A stretch of 64,000 nucleotides of DNA from Eubacterium sp. (lineage in GTDB: Bacteria; Bacillota; Clostridia; Oscillospirales; Acutalibacteraceae), in assembly GCA_022511225.1 (NCBI GenBank), contig JAFLRZ010000004.1:1-64000 (forward strand), given 5' to 3'. The notes under the pieces were generated by a model that was not told the DNA's origin, did not search any database, and saw nothing but the letters and a program-made list of their open reading frames with translations. Position 1 is the stretch's first letter; every line of letters begins with the position of its first letter. Of this stretch, positions 1 through 7,556 are shown one piece after another. Made by a program: the position numbers and the translations under genes.

Positions 1-327
1 AATAAAAAAGTATGGTGGAAGTGTTGCAAAGGACACGAATGGCAAGCGACGATATCAGATAGAAATAACGGACGCGGATGCCCATATTGCTCGGGCAAGA
101 AATCTTTAAAAGGCTATAATGATTTACAAACGGTTAATCCAACTTTGGCGAACGAATGGAATTATGAAAAAAACAATGGATTAACACCTGTGGATGTAAC
201 ACCTGGTAGCAATAAAAAAGTATGGTGGAAATGTCAAAGAGGGCATGAGTGGCAAGCGATAATATGTAATAGAAACAGGGGGAACAGTTGTCCTGTTTGT
301 AGAAAAATAAAAACCGAAAGCAAATAA
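1..327 (+). CDS. Zinc-ribbon domain protein, 3' part only
   Basis: The reading frame is open from the first base to the stop at 325-327, so the gene begins outside the window. The 108 visible residues contain two copies of a treble-clef-like unit: KVWWKC..GHEW..(12-13 residues)..CPYC, and KVWWKC..GHEWQ..CPVC about 70 residues later, separated by an NEWNYEKNNGLTP linker. This is the repeated zinc-ribbon family found in many copies per protein in Firmicutes and phages, often linked to nucleic-acid binding or to restriction-type nucleases; each unit has paired Cys/His ligands. The function of this protein cannot be read from the tail alone. It is followed by an unrelated gene after 80 bases. Confidence 0.8.
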   Translation, partial: NKKVWWKCCKGHEWQATISDRNNGRGCPYCSGKKSLKGYNDLQTVNPTLANEWNYEKNNGLTPVDVTPGSNKKVWWKCQRGHEWQAIICNRNRGNSCPVCRKIKTESK

Positions 328-407
328 CGGTGGTTTGGTGATTGAATATACACCCGATATTGCAACACTAAATTTAAAGTTGTTTAGAGATAGAAAGGAA
401 ATGAAGT

Positions 408-1094
408 TTGGGCGAATACGATTTTATAAAAAACGGCAAAAAAGAGTTGGAAGCGTTTTATGGCCAATATTTCGATTCTATGGAAGAATTGCAGAATTTC
501 TTGCTTGACGCTTTTGATTACGAGAGCGGATCTTTATCAAGGCGACAGGCATTATTTCAAGTGCAGCGATTTGTTTCGTTGGCAAATGATATTGATAGAA
601 TTCGTCCTGCCCGTGATTCATTAAGGGTGCTATTTTTGAAATTCGGGTTGGATTCTTTATGTTCGCTTTCAAAGCTTAAAAAAGCTGATTTCTATAAAAA
701 GTTTTGTGATTGTTTTAGTTCAGAAGGCACAACTTATATTTTAAACAATTTCAAACTATCATATTTTGAAGATGAGTATAAGGGACATAGTTTTGAAGCA
801 AGTCACAACATTGATTTAAGTGATTTTTTGAATATTATAAAAACTACACGTGATATGGTGGCTCATGATTTCAACTATTGGGAAATGCAATTTTTTGCAT
901 ATGATGAGGATTCCATTTGGCTTACCTCAATAGAAACAAAAGAAGATATACTCCTATCATATCATTATCAACGTGAAAATAAAAAAGCAACCACTTATCA
1001 TTTTCAAACAACGTTACGATATGAGAAGTTTATTCACTATTTTACGGAAGCCTGCGTTAACTTTATAAAACTGTATTTTGTGAAATCAAAGTAA
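408..1094 (+). CDS. Hypothetical protein with a HEPN-like RxxxxH motif
   Basis: A 228-residue soluble protein that I do not recognise. The TTG start at 408 follows AAGGA at a usable spacing; an ATG six bases upstream is in another frame. Residues about 143-155 read TTRDMVAHDFNYW, which contains R-x4-H inside a predicted helix, the signature of HEPN-type helical proteins (some of which are RNases). The rest is helix-rich and aromatic toward the C-terminus. HEPN membership is only a hint because the motif is short. The gene sits in a poorly conserved stretch between a truncated zinc-ribbon gene and a remnant-rich spacer, so it could be cargo of a mobile element or an abortive-infection type gene. 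Confidence 0.55.
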   Translation: MGEYDFIKNGKKELEAFYGQYFDSMEELQNFLLDAFDYESGSLSRRQALFQVQRFVSLANDIDRIRPARDSLRVLFLKFGLDSLCSLSKLKKADFYKKFCDCFSSEGTTYILNNFKLSYFEDEYKGHSFEASHNIDLSDFLNIIKTTRDMVAHDFNYWEMQFFAYDEDSIWLTSIETKEDILLSYHYQRENKKATTYHFQTTLRYEKFIHYFTEACVNFIKLYFVKSK

Positions 1095-1416
1095 GTGTGT
1101 ACAAGTGCTTCTTTATTGGACAATGTAAACACCCTCGAATATTTACGACAATTATTACGACAACTCAAATAAAGTTATGCCGTTTTATGACAGGTTAAAA
1201 CCAACAATGAAAACACTTTGGGTTGACAAAGTCAGGAAAAGACAGTATAAATAAGGGTGTAAGATTTATCCCGCCTAAATACCCACGATGAAGCCGATTG
1301 AATAAAATTAACTAATGTCCATTGGAAGTGCTAAGCATCCGATGGACATTGCTTTTTATATCTGTTTATGATAATATAAAGTCAGTACAAATAATTATTA
1401 TGTGGGGGATTAAGCT
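1095..1416 (+). other. Intergenic spacer with a gene remnant and a hairpin
   Basis: A 322-base stretch without a full gene. An ATG near 1176 opens a 25-codon frame (MPFYDRLKPTMKTLWVDKVRK...) ending at a TAA near 1252 that looks like the tail of a lost gene rather than a functional peptide. The hairpin annotated separately follows. No tRNA-like or repeat structure was seen. Confidence 0.4.
1314..1350 (+). terminator. Probable intrinsic terminator
   Basis: A 12-base stem, AATGTCCATTGG at 1314-1325 and CCGATGGACATT at 1339-1350 (one wobble pair), with a 13-base loop, followed by GCTTTTTA. It would end transcription coming from the accessory genes upstream before the core block starts. Confidence 0.6.
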
Positions 1417-1647
1417 ATGAAAAAACTTATTTTTGGGTGTGCATTGATGATAAGCGGGATTATCGGTTCATCTGCGTGGCTTATCGCTCAGGCAGTCCGT
1501 GTTGAACCGGGAGCATGGTCATCTATGATGAATATGTTTCCTATCATCGGGTTTGGCGGTCCTGACGGAATAATTGTTATTCTGTTCTTTGCATTAGCTG
1601 TTTTAGGTGCAATTATAGCTATACGCTCATTGAAAGATGATAAATAG
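1417..1647 (+). CDS. Small membrane protein with two helices
   Basis: A 76-residue protein preceded by GTGGGGGATTAAGCT, a plausible ribosome site. Residues about 4-26 and 47-69 are hydrophobic and would span the membrane; the short C-terminus (IRSLKDDK) is charged and probably cytoplasmic. The family is unknown to me; small two-helix proteins of this kind are common in Clostridia. It lies 39 bases upstream of the TfoX-like gene on the same strand and may be co-transcribed. Confidence 0.6.
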   Translation: MKKLIFGCALMISGIIGSSAWLIAQAVRVEPGAWSSMMNMFPIIGFGGPDGIIVILFFALAVLGAIIAIRSLKDDK

Positions 1648-1686
1648 AATTATAGTTTTATATAATCAAAATTTGAGGAATAGTAT

Positions 1687-2016
1687 ATGTCAACAAGTAA
1701 GGAATATTTAAGCTTTATATTAGAACAGTTATCTTCGCTTGATGAAATATCGCACCGTATGATGATGGGTGAATACCTAATATATTACCGTGGCAAAGTT
1801 GCCGCATATATTTGTGATGAACGGTTTTTGGTAAGACCTGTTCCATCTGCAATGAAAATGTTGCCTGATGCTGAATATGATTCAATAAGTGAGGGAGGCA
1901 GAAAAAAGCTCCTTCGGGTTGATGATGTTGACAATAGAGAGTTTTTGACAGATTTATTTATTGCAATGTATGAGGAATTGCCTGAACCAAAGCCTAAAAA
2001 GAGAAAAAGCAAATAA
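1687..2016 (+). CDS. TfoX/Sxy N-terminal domain protein
   Basis: A 109-residue protein matching the TfoX N-terminal domain: an N-terminal helix followed by SHRMMMGEYLIYYRGKVAAYICDERFLVRP, which corresponds to the family's R-xMfGeY-lY-gk-xa-i-d-lyvK core. It lacks the C-terminal TfoX domain of proteobacterial competence regulators, and such single-domain versions are widespread in Firmicutes with no settled function. The C-terminus ends in a basic KPKKRKSK tail. GAGGAATAGTAT upstream supplies the ribosome site. Confidence 0.75.
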   Translation: MSTSKEYLSFILEQLSSLDEISHRMMMGEYLIYYRGKVAAYICDERFLVRPVPSAMKMLPDAEYDSISEGGRKKLLRVDDVDNREFLTDLFIAMYEELPEPKPKKRKSK

Positions 2017-2033
2017 CATACACAATACAAAAA

Positions 2034-2062
2034 CCTTTTCGGCAGTGCTTCTGCTGAAAAGG
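2034..2062 (+). terminator. Intrinsic terminator after the TfoX-like gene
   Basis: CCTTTTCGGCAG (2034-2045) pairs with CTGCTGAAAAGG (2051-2062) around a five-base loop, followed by CTTTTGTTTTC. Confidence 0.85.
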
Positions 2063-2100
2063 CTTTTGTTTTCTATATGAATACTTTAACGCTTGACTAT

Positions 2101-2280
2101 TTATAAATCATCTGCATCCTGAACAGGCTCGACAAGCTCGTCGTCGTAAAACGTTTCGGACGGCACACCTGTATAGCTTCCGTTAGGGTCGCTATTGACA
2201 ATATCCGGGCTAAGATACGACGTCAGGTCGATGATTTCCTTTCTATTTTCATTTTTGTTTTTCCTGTTTTTTTCAGACAT
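2101..2280 (-). CDS. Small conserved acidic protein
   Basis: A 59-residue gene read on the minus strand from the ATG at 2280 to the TAA at 2101-2103. It has a strong AGGAGG ribosome site seven bases upstream of the start. The N-terminus is basic (MSEKNRKNKNENRKE) and the C-terminus is acidic and ends PVQDADDL; the middle contains NSDPNGSYTGVP. Small proteins with a GSYTG core and a PVQDADDL end are common in clostridial genomes, which argues that this is a real gene; their function is unknown. Its ribosome site lies in the 3' arm of the hairpin at 2287-2314, so it may be translationally gated. Confidence 0.75.
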   Translation of the reverse strand: MSEKNRKNKNENRKEIIDLTSYLSPDIVNSDPNGSYTGVPSETFYDDELVEPVQDADDL

Positions 2281-2286
2281 AAAAAC

Positions 2287-2314
2287 ACCTCCTGCTATAT
2301 TGTTGGCAGGAGGT
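2287..2314 (-). promoter_or_regulatory. Hairpin that sequesters the downstream ribosome site
   Basis: On the minus strand ACCTCCTGC pairs perfectly with GCAGGAGGT around a ten-base loop, followed by GTTTTTATG. The 3' arm is the Shine-Dalgarno sequence of the 59-residue gene, and the run of T just after it makes the same hairpin a possible terminator for the gene at 2325-2948. One structure could therefore stop transcription or hide the ribosome site. Confidence 0.6.
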
Positions 2315-2324
2315 ATTTGTTTTA

Positions 2325-2948
2325 TTACAGCTTTTCAACGTCAACTGCGGAGATTTTGTCCATAAATTCCTTTGAGGAAATAACTTGTCCAAGCTCAAAG
2401 AAATCGTCCATATCCTTGTTAAAATTATTTACGAATACGGGAATTTCGTTATACTCAATATCAATATGCAAAACATTTATATCGTTTGCTATTTGCTGAG
2501 AATTGCAGTCATTGATATCATAATATTTTTTGACAACCGTTTCATTATTCTTAACATACTCAAGAGTAACGTTTCTCAGTGATTTTGATATTGAAATGTA
2601 TTTGCTGTCATCTTTTGAAAGAGCCAAAGCCATCGGCATCTGCGCCACAGCCTTGCACGCACCTGAATTCACGAAGAATTCATTAATAAATATTGATTCG
2701 AGCCTGCTTGTGTCATCAGGAACAATGATTGCAAGAATGTATTTAGTGAGCTTTTTGCCGTAAAGATTCTTCATAAATTCCTTGAAATAGTGCTGACTCT
2801 CGGCAATTTTTTCTGCATATTCGTGATAAAAGGGGATATTAGGCGAAGGATTTTCAGTAGAAGTTGAAAACGCCTTGAACTTTTTGTCGTTCATATCCCA
2901 CACAAGTATGTTCCTGTTTGTAACAATCATAGGTATTGTTTTTGCCAT
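2325..2948 (-). CDS. Hypothetical protein, possibly a degenerate actin-like fold
   Basis: A 207-residue protein with no family that I can name. Residues about 71-110 read ILAIIVPDDTSRLESIFINEF...GACKAVAQMPMALAL, which lines up with the MreB stretch ISIPSGVTEVERRAVEDAVRSAGAQDVELIESPMAAAL in the elongasome cluster of this same window. The N-terminal phosphate loop DLGT of actin-like proteins is absent (here VTNRNILVWD), so any fold would be non-canonical and ATPase activity is doubtful. The start at 2948 follows GAGGTGATCGT. It is the first gene of a two-gene minus-strand unit with the small acidic protein. Confidence 0.55.
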   Translation of the reverse strand: MAKTIPMIVTNRNILVWDMNDKKFKAFSTSTENPSPNIPFYHEYAEKIAESQHYFKEFMKNLYGKKLTKYILAIIVPDDTSRLESIFINEFFVNSGACKAVAQMPMALALSKDDSKYISISKSLRNVTLEYVKNNETVVKKYYDINDCNSQQIANDINVLHIDIEYNEIPVFVNNFNKDMDDFFELGQVISSKEFMDKISAVDVEKL

Positions 2949-3034
2949 ACGATCACCTCATCTTTATTATTTTACTACAGCATAAATATTAAATCAATAT
3001 TTTTAAAAAAAATAGTGAAATTTGAAAGAATATA

Positions 3035-3043
3035 TGGTATAAT
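3035..3043 (+). promoter_or_regulatory. Extended -10 promoter for the DUF3048 gene
   Basis: TGGTATAAT, an extended -10 element, lies 60 bases upstream of the start at 3103; no good -35 is visible at 17 bases, which fits an extended -10 promoter. Confidence 0.5.
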
Positions 3044-3102
3044 CATTTTATTCAATATACAAAATATTGAATTTTCAAAGTTTTGAATAAGGGGAAGTAA
3101 AA

Positions 3103-4440
3103 ATGAGTGATAATAACGAAATTGATGATATAATTAAGGAAATCAGAAATAAAAACGAAGAGCTTGATACAGAGAAAAAAGCACCTGAGTTTGAGGAAAC
3201 ACCCGTAGAAACGGCACCCGAGCCACAGAGCGAGGAGTTTACAGTCAACACAGATGAATATTCTCCTGAATTTGATGAAGCAGATTATGAGGCGCACAAG
3301 AAAGTGGAAAATAATAAAAAGAAAATAGCAATTATCGCCGTTGCGGCAATCGCTATAGTTGCAATTATAGTTACAGTAGTAGTTTTCGCCGTAAAGAACA
3401 AGTCAAAGGATGAAGAAACTACAACTCAGAAGCCGTCAACAACTGTCTCCACAACAGCTGCACCTGTTGTTATTACAAATCCTTTAACCGGTGAGAAAGG
3501 CTATAACAAGTCGGCAGTTGACGTAAGACCTGTTGCCTGCGTTGTTGAAAATTCATACTACGCAAGACCTCAGTGGGGTATAGACAGTAAATCAAATTCA
3601 CCCGATATTATTCTTGAGGGTGAGGTTGAAGGCGGAGAAAGCCGTATGCTCTGGTTCTATGCAGATTATACTTCTCTTCCTGATCAGATTGGTCCTATGA
3701 GAAGTGCAAGACCTCCGTTTATCAAGTTTTCCGAAATGTTTGATGCGATATTTATCCATTGGGGACAGAGTGCAAGCAAAGGCAATTATGTCGGTGCAAA
3801 AACAGTTTTCAAGCAGGACAATGTTGACCATATTAATGAGATGACAACTCCGGGAGTCGGCTATCTGTATGGCAGAGATAGCTCACGAAACGCATACGGT
3901 GTTGAACATACGGGTATTCTCCATGGTGACAAGGTTGCTCAGGCTATCAAGGATTGTGGCTTCAGAACTGAGGTTGACAGCAGTGCATACACAAAGTTTG
4001 CTTTTAACGACAAAGAAAAGGCAGTTGGCAAAACTGCCTGCAACACTCTCGGACTGACTTTCTCTTCACGCACACAGTCGAGGGATTGGACCTACAATTC
4101 AGATGATAAGATGTATCATACTGAAGATTTTTCAAATTCGAACATTGGCTTTTCAGATGTTAAGAGAAAGAATCTCCTCGTTTTGTTTGACAATACCGCT
4201 TACATAGTTAAGAATAACTACAAAAATTCAGGCAGCTCCGAAACGTATTGTGACTACAAGCTTTCAGGCGGAAACGGCAAGCTTGCGAGCCTCGGAACTG
4301 TAATTGATATTACTTGGTCAGTTGAAAACGGTAAGCTTTCTGTTAAGGATTCAGCAGGCAAAGAGGTTAAGCTTAACGTCGGCACAACGTGGATTGGCTG
4401 GGGCTCATCAAACAATGGCGGCTCAGTTGCAATTGGTTAA
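3103..4440 (+). CDS. DUF3048-family membrane-anchored protein (YerB-like)
   Basis: A 445-residue protein. Residues 1-73 are acidic and cytoplasmic, residues about 74-97 form one transmembrane helix (IAIIAVAAIAIVAIIVTVVVFAV), then comes a Thr-rich linker and an extracellular DUF3048 region starting at NPLTGEKGYNKSAVDVRPVACVVEN. The family hallmarks RPVAVMIEN-like, ADIIYE/SPDIILEGEVEGGESR and QIGPMRSARPP are all present. DUF3048 proteins (Bacillus YerB) are extracytoplasmic and of uncertain role in the cell envelope. The gene stands alone, with its own promoter and terminator. Confidence 0.88.
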   Translation: MSDNNEIDDIIKEIRNKNEELDTEKKAPEFEETPVETAPEPQSEEFTVNTDEYSPEFDEADYEAHKKVENNKKKIAIIAVAAIAIVAIIVTVVVFAVKNKSKDEETTTQKPSTTVSTTAAPVVITNPLTGEKGYNKSAVDVRPVACVVENSYYARPQWGIDSKSNSPDIILEGEVEGGESRMLWFYADYTSLPDQIGPMRSARPPFIKFSEMFDAIFIHWGQSASKGNYVGAKTVFKQDNVDHINEMTTPGVGYLYGRDSSRNAYGVEHTGILHGDKVAQAIKDCGFRTEVDSSAYTKFAFNDKEKAVGKTACNTLGLTFSSRTQSRDWTYNSDDKMYHTEDFSNSNIGFSDVKRKNLLVLFDNTAYIVKNNYKNSGSSETYCDYKLSGGNGKLASLGTVIDITWSVENGKLSVKDSAGKEVKLNVGTTWIGWGSSNNGGSVAIG

Positions 4441-4462
4441 TAAAGTACTCATAAACGTAACA

Positions 4463-4488
4463 AAAGCAGGAACTTCGGTCCCTGCTTT
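4463..4488 (+). terminator. Intrinsic terminator with UUCG loop
   Basis: AAAGCAGG (4463-4470) pairs with CCTGCTTT (4481-4488) closed by a TTCG loop, followed by an AT-rich run. Confidence 0.85.
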
Positions 4489-4522
4489 AATTTATAATTA
4501 GGCTTTTGAGAAAGCTTTTTTG

Positions 4523-4894
4523 TCAGCTTCTCGAACCTCTGTTTTTTATGTGGTCTTTTATTGCTTCAAAGCTTTCATCACTGATATCATGCTCAATCTT
4601 GCAAGCATCCTTAACTGCTGTTTCTTCTTTAACGCCAAGCATTTTCAAAACTTCGGTTAATACGGTGTGGCGCTCATAAATTTTTTCTGCAATCTGTCTG
4701 CCTGAGTCGGTTAAATGCAGGCTGTTATCAGCATATGATTCGATATATCCGTTCTTTTTTAGTATTCCGACCGCTCTTGAAACGCTTGGCTTTGAATAGC
4801 CTAAATGCTCAGCAACATCAAGGGCTCGGACAGAATTGTTTTTCTTAGACAAAACCAGAATGGTTTCGAGATACATTTCGCCTGATTCCTGCAT
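4523..4894 (-). CDS. DtxR/MntR-type metal-dependent repressor
   Basis: A 123-residue protein. Residues about 1-62 are the DtxR winged helix (ESGEMYLETILVL..VRALDVAEHLGYSKPSVSRAV..LKKNGYI) and residues 63-120 are the metal-binding/dimerisation part (LTDSGRQIAEKIYERHTVLTEVL..GV..A..DACKIEHDIS), with the ExxCxxEH-like ligand set written as DACKIEHDIS. There is no C-terminal SH3 domain, as in MntR-type members. It is divergent from feoA and feoB, and three copies of a matching palindrome lie in the feo promoters, so it very likely represses ferrous iron uptake when iron is sufficient. The start at 4894 follows GGAAGTGAGGCT. Confidence 0.88.
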   Translation of the reverse strand: MQESGEMYLETILVLSKKNNSVRALDVAEHLGYSKPSVSRAVGILKKNGYIESYADNSLHLTDSGRQIAEKIYERHTVLTEVLKMLGVKEETAVKDACKIEHDISDESFEAIKDHIKNRGSRS

Positions 4895-4958
4895 AGCCTC
4901 ACTTCCTTTTGTTTGATTATAGCAAATTACATTTTCAAAATCAAGTGAGAAAAAAGTG

Positions 4959-4987
4959 TTGACATTTTAGTTAGCATATGCTAACAT
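4959..4987 (+). promoter_or_regulatory. feoA promoter
   Basis: TTGACA at 4959-4964, a 17-base spacer, and TAACAT at 4982-4987. The first metal-repressor palindrome overlaps the spacer and the -10 element, a placement that would block RNA polymerase directly. Confidence 0.7.
4970..4985 (+). promoter_or_regulatory. DtxR-type operator 1
   Basis: GTTAGCATATGCTAAC, a perfect 16-base palindrome covering the spacer/-10 of the feoA promoter. Confidence 0.75.
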
Positions 4988-4993
4988 ATCTGT

Positions 4994-5009
4994 GTTAGCT
5001 GAGGCTAAC
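4994..5009 (+). promoter_or_regulatory. DtxR-type operator 2
   Basis: GTTAGCTGAGGCTAAC, the same half-sites as operator 1, one and a bit helical turns downstream (24 bases between starts), in the feoA leader near the expected transcription start. Confidence 0.75.
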
Positions 5010-5052
5010 TGAATTTTTCAATTATTCTTAGTAAGTATTTATGGTGGTTTAT

Positions 5053-5265
5053 ATGACGTTATCAGAAGCAAAAGAGGGAACGGAATATGTTATTAAAGAA
5101 ATATCTGCCGATGATGAAGAGCTTGTGTCGTTCTTGTTTTCTCTCGGTTGCTACAGCGGAGAAATAATAACGGTTGTTTCCAAAATTAAGGGTGGTTGTG
5201 TTGTTTCAATAAAGGACAGCAGATATAACATCGACAATGAGCTTGCAGGAGCAATCACAATATAA
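5053..5265 (+). CDS. feoA: Ferrous iron transport protein FeoA
   Basis: A 70-residue SH3-like protein beginning MTLSEAKEGTEYVIKEISADDE. I chose the ATG at 5053 because GGTGG sits five bases upstream and FeoA proteins normally begin at this motif; an in-frame ATG at 5041 would add four residues. The middle carries the usual FLFSLGCYSGEIITVVSK and the end VSIKDSRYNIDNELAGAI. FeoA binds FeoB and supports GTP-dependent Fe(II) uptake at the membrane. It is followed by a hairpin terminator before feoB, so the two genes are not simply one transcript. Confidence 0.88.
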   Translation: MTLSEAKEGTEYVIKEISADDEELVSFLFSLGCYSGEIITVVSKIKGGCVVSIKDSRYNIDNELAGAITI

Positions 5266-5277
5266 TCAGTGTATTAT

Positions 5278-5303
5278 AAATCAGTTTTTTAACTGATTTT
5301 TTT
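5278..5303 (+). terminator. Hairpin terminator between feoA and feoB
   Basis: AAATCAGTT (5278-5286), loop TTTT, AACTGATTT (5291-5299) and further T residues. It should reduce read-through from feoA. Confidence 0.75.
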
Positions 5304-5313
5304 ACAAGTATCA

Positions 5314-5329
5314 GTTAGCCGATGCTAAC
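5314..5329 (+). promoter_or_regulatory. DtxR-type operator 3, upstream of feoB
   Basis: GTTAGCCGATGCTAAC, same half-sites as the feoA operators, 30 bases before the feoB start. Its presence after a terminator implies that feoB has its own iron-responsive promoter, although a clear -35/-10 pair is not obvious. Confidence 0.72.
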
Positions 5330-5359
5330 TATGAATATATAATACAAGGAGGAATCATT

Positions 5360-7354
5360 ATGAGAATAGCCTTAACCGGAAATCCGAATTCGGGCAAAAC
5401 AACAATGTTTAATGCCCTGACAGGCAGAAACGAAAAGGTAGGGAACTGGGCGGGAGTTACCGTCGATAAAAAGGAGCATCAGATTAAAAAATCCTATTAT
5501 TCAGGGGATTTGCAGTTGGTGGCAGTTGACCTGCCGGGAGCTTATTCAATGTCGCCTTTTACAAGCGAGGAGAGTATCACAAGCTCCTACGTTAAAAGAG
5601 AAAACCCAGACGTTATTATCAATATTGTTGATGCAACGAATCTCAGCAGGTCTCTCTTCTTTACAACACAGCTTTTGGAGCTTGGCTTGCCCGTAGTCGT
5701 TGCATTGAACAAGAGCGATATCAATGAGAAAAAACTCACAAAAATCAACACTGAGCTTTTGTCTGAACGACTTGGCTGTCCGGTTGTAAATACCGTTTCA
5801 ACCGTTTCAGACGGCTTGAAAACAGTAGTTGAAAAGGCGGTCGAGCAATATAGAAAAAAGCAGACACCGCCTTATGTCCAAGGCAGTATAGACTTAACCA
5901 ATAAAAAAGCAGTTGAGGCAGAGGACAGGCGGCGTTTTGACTTTGTTAACAAAATCGTTGAAGAGGTTGAAAGCCGCAGAGTACTGACTAAGGACAGAAA
6001 CATAAACGATAAGATTGATGCAATTGTAACAAACAGATGGCTTGGCATTCCTATTTTTGCAGTTGTTATGTTCTTCGTGTTTGAAATATCTCAGGCTTGG
6101 GTAGGGCCTTTTATTGCAGACCGGTTTGTGGAATTGCTGGAATCATTTCAGGAATTTGTTGGTTCGCTTATGGAAAGCTCTGCCCCTATTTTGTCAGCTC
6201 TTGTTGTTGACGGAATTATAGGCGGTGTAATAGCAGTTGTCGGCTTCCTTCCTCTCGTTATGATTATGTATTTCCTGATTGCCTTGCTTGAGGATTGCGG
6301 ATATATGTCAAGAGTTGCAGTGGTTCTTGACCCAATATTCAAAAAGGTCGGACTTTCGGGGAAATCAGTTATCCCGTTTGTAATAGGGATAGGTTGCGGT
6401 GTACCCGGCATTATGGCTTGCCGCACAATCAGAAATGAGAGGGAGCGAAGAGCAACAGCAATGCTCACTCCGTTTATGCCATGTGGCGCAAAAATTCCCG
6501 TTATTGCGCTGATTGCAGGTGCCTTCTTCGAAGAGTCGGGCTGGATCAGCACAATCGCTTACTTTATGGGTATTGTACTGATTTTTGTGGGAGCACTGCT
6601 TGTTAACAGAATCACGGGCTACAGAGTCAAAAAATCTTTCTTCATCATTGAGCTTCCCGAATATAAGCTTCCATCACTCATAGGTGCTTTTAAGTCGATG
6701 TGCAATCGCGGATGGGCTTACATAGTGAAGGCGTCAACTATAATTCTTCTCTGCAACACTGCAGTTCAGATTATGCAGACGTTTAATTGGAGCTTTCAGA
6801 CTGCTCAGACCGCTGATACATCAATTCTTGCATCAATCGCCCGTCCGTTTGCATATGTGCTTCTTCCGATTGTGGGAGTTCTTTCGTGGCAGCTTGCCGC
6901 CGCGGCTGTTACCGGTTTTATTGCCAAGGAGAATGTTGTCGGAACGCTTGCAGTATGCTTCGTAGGACTTGAAAACCTCATAGACACAGAGGAGCTTGCA
7001 CTTATGGAGGGCTCAGGTGTGGAAGCTGCTGGCATTATGGCAATAACAAAGGCGGCGGCTCTTGCATATCTGTTTTTCAATTTGTTCACTCCTCCGTGTT
7101 TTGCCGCGATAGGAGCAATGAACAGTGAAATGAAGAGTAAAAAATGGGTGCTCGGAGGCATAGCCTTACAGCTCAGCACAGGCTATACAATAGCTTATCT
7201 TGTTTACACCATAGGAACAGTAATCACAAATCCATCTCAACTTCCGATTATCCCCGCAGTTTGCGGCGGTGTTGCAGTGCTTGCGATTGGGGGAGTGATA
7301 ACCTTTTTGATAAGAAAATCAAATAAAAGAATTAAGGCGGAGTATAAGTTATGA
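5360..7354 (+). CDS. feoB: Ferrous iron transporter FeoB
   Basis: A 664-residue protein. The N-terminal G domain shows GNPNSGKTT (residues 7-15), switch region NWAGVTVDKKE, DLPGAYS and NKSD; a helical spacer follows to about residue 215. The remaining two thirds is polytopic, with the two Gate motifs around VIPFVIGIGCGVPGIMACRTIRNERERRATAMLTPFMPCGAKIPV and the later FIAKENVVGTLAV and NLFTPPCFAAIGAMNSE. It imports Fe(II) through the cytoplasmic membrane. AAGGAGGAATCATT precedes the ATG. The TGA overlaps the ATG of the next small gene (ATGA), which indicates translational coupling. Confidence 0.96.
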   Translation: MRIALTGNPNSGKTTMFNALTGRNEKVGNWAGVTVDKKEHQIKKSYYSGDLQLVAVDLPGAYSMSPFTSEESITSSYVKRENPDVIINIVDATNLSRSLFFTTQLLELGLPVVVALNKSDINEKKLTKINTELLSERLGCPVVNTVSTVSDGLKTVVEKAVEQYRKKQTPPYVQGSIDLTNKKAVEAEDRRRFDFVNKIVEEVESRRVLTKDRNINDKIDAIVTNRWLGIPIFAVVMFFVFEISQAWVGPFIADRFVELLESFQEFVGSLMESSAPILSALVVDGIIGGVIAVVGFLPLVMIMYFLIALLEDCGYMSRVAVVLDPIFKKVGLSGKSVIPFVIGIGCGVPGIMACRTIRNERERRATAMLTPFMPCGAKIPVIALIAGAFFEESGWISTIAYFMGIVLIFVGALLVNRITGYRVKKSFFIIELPEYKLPSLIGAFKSMCNRGWAYIVKASTIILLCNTAVQIMQTFNWSFQTAQTADTSILASIARPFAYVLLPIVGVLSWQLAAAAVTGFIAKENVVGTLAVCFVGLENLIDTEELALMEGSGVEAAGIMAITKAAALAYLFFNLFTPPCFAAIGAMNSEMKSKKWVLGGIALQLSTGYTIAYLVYTIGTVITNPSQLPIIPAVCGGVAVLAIGGVITFLIRKSNKRIKAEYKL

Positions 7355-7500
7355 ATTCATTTGCAGATATTATCGTTGCCGTAATAATTGCTGCAGTTAT
7401 CTCTACAATAGTGATTTATTTGACCCGTAAAAAGAAGAAGGGAGCAACCTGTATCGGCTGTCCCTATTCTGAGCAGTGCAGCAAGTGCAGTAATAAATAA
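7351..7500 (+). CDS. FeoB-associated Cys-rich membrane peptide
   Basis: A 49-residue peptide starting at the ATG that overlaps the feoB stop. Residues about 5-24 form one transmembrane helix (ADIIVAVIIAAVISTIVIYL), followed by RKKKKG and a cytoplasmic Cys cluster CIGCPYSEQCSKC. This matches the FeoB-associated Cys-rich family that follows feoB in many Firmicutes; a role in iron handling at FeoB is likely by context, perhaps taking the place of FeoC. Translation is coupled to feoB. Confidence 0.85.
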   Translation: MNSFADIIVAVIIAAVISTIVIYLTRKKKKGATCIGCPYSEQCSKCSNK

Positions 7501-7520
7501 TACATTGGATAGAAAAAGAA

Positions 7521-7550
7521 AAAATCACCTTCTCATGGGAAGGTGATTTT
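7521..7550 (+). terminator. Bidirectional terminator between feo and yfbR
   Basis: AAAATCACCTTC (7521-7532) and GAAGGTGATTTT (7539-7550) form a perfect 12-base stem with A and T runs on the two sides, serving the convergent feoB and yfbR units. Confidence 0.9.
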
Positions 7551-7556
7551 TGTATA

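Noticed and set aside
6148-6552. Long open frames opposite feoB, aspS, hisS, mrdA and mreC
   Set aside because: They lie antisense to well-conserved genes, have low-complexity Ser/Ile composition and no ribosome sites; they are shadows.
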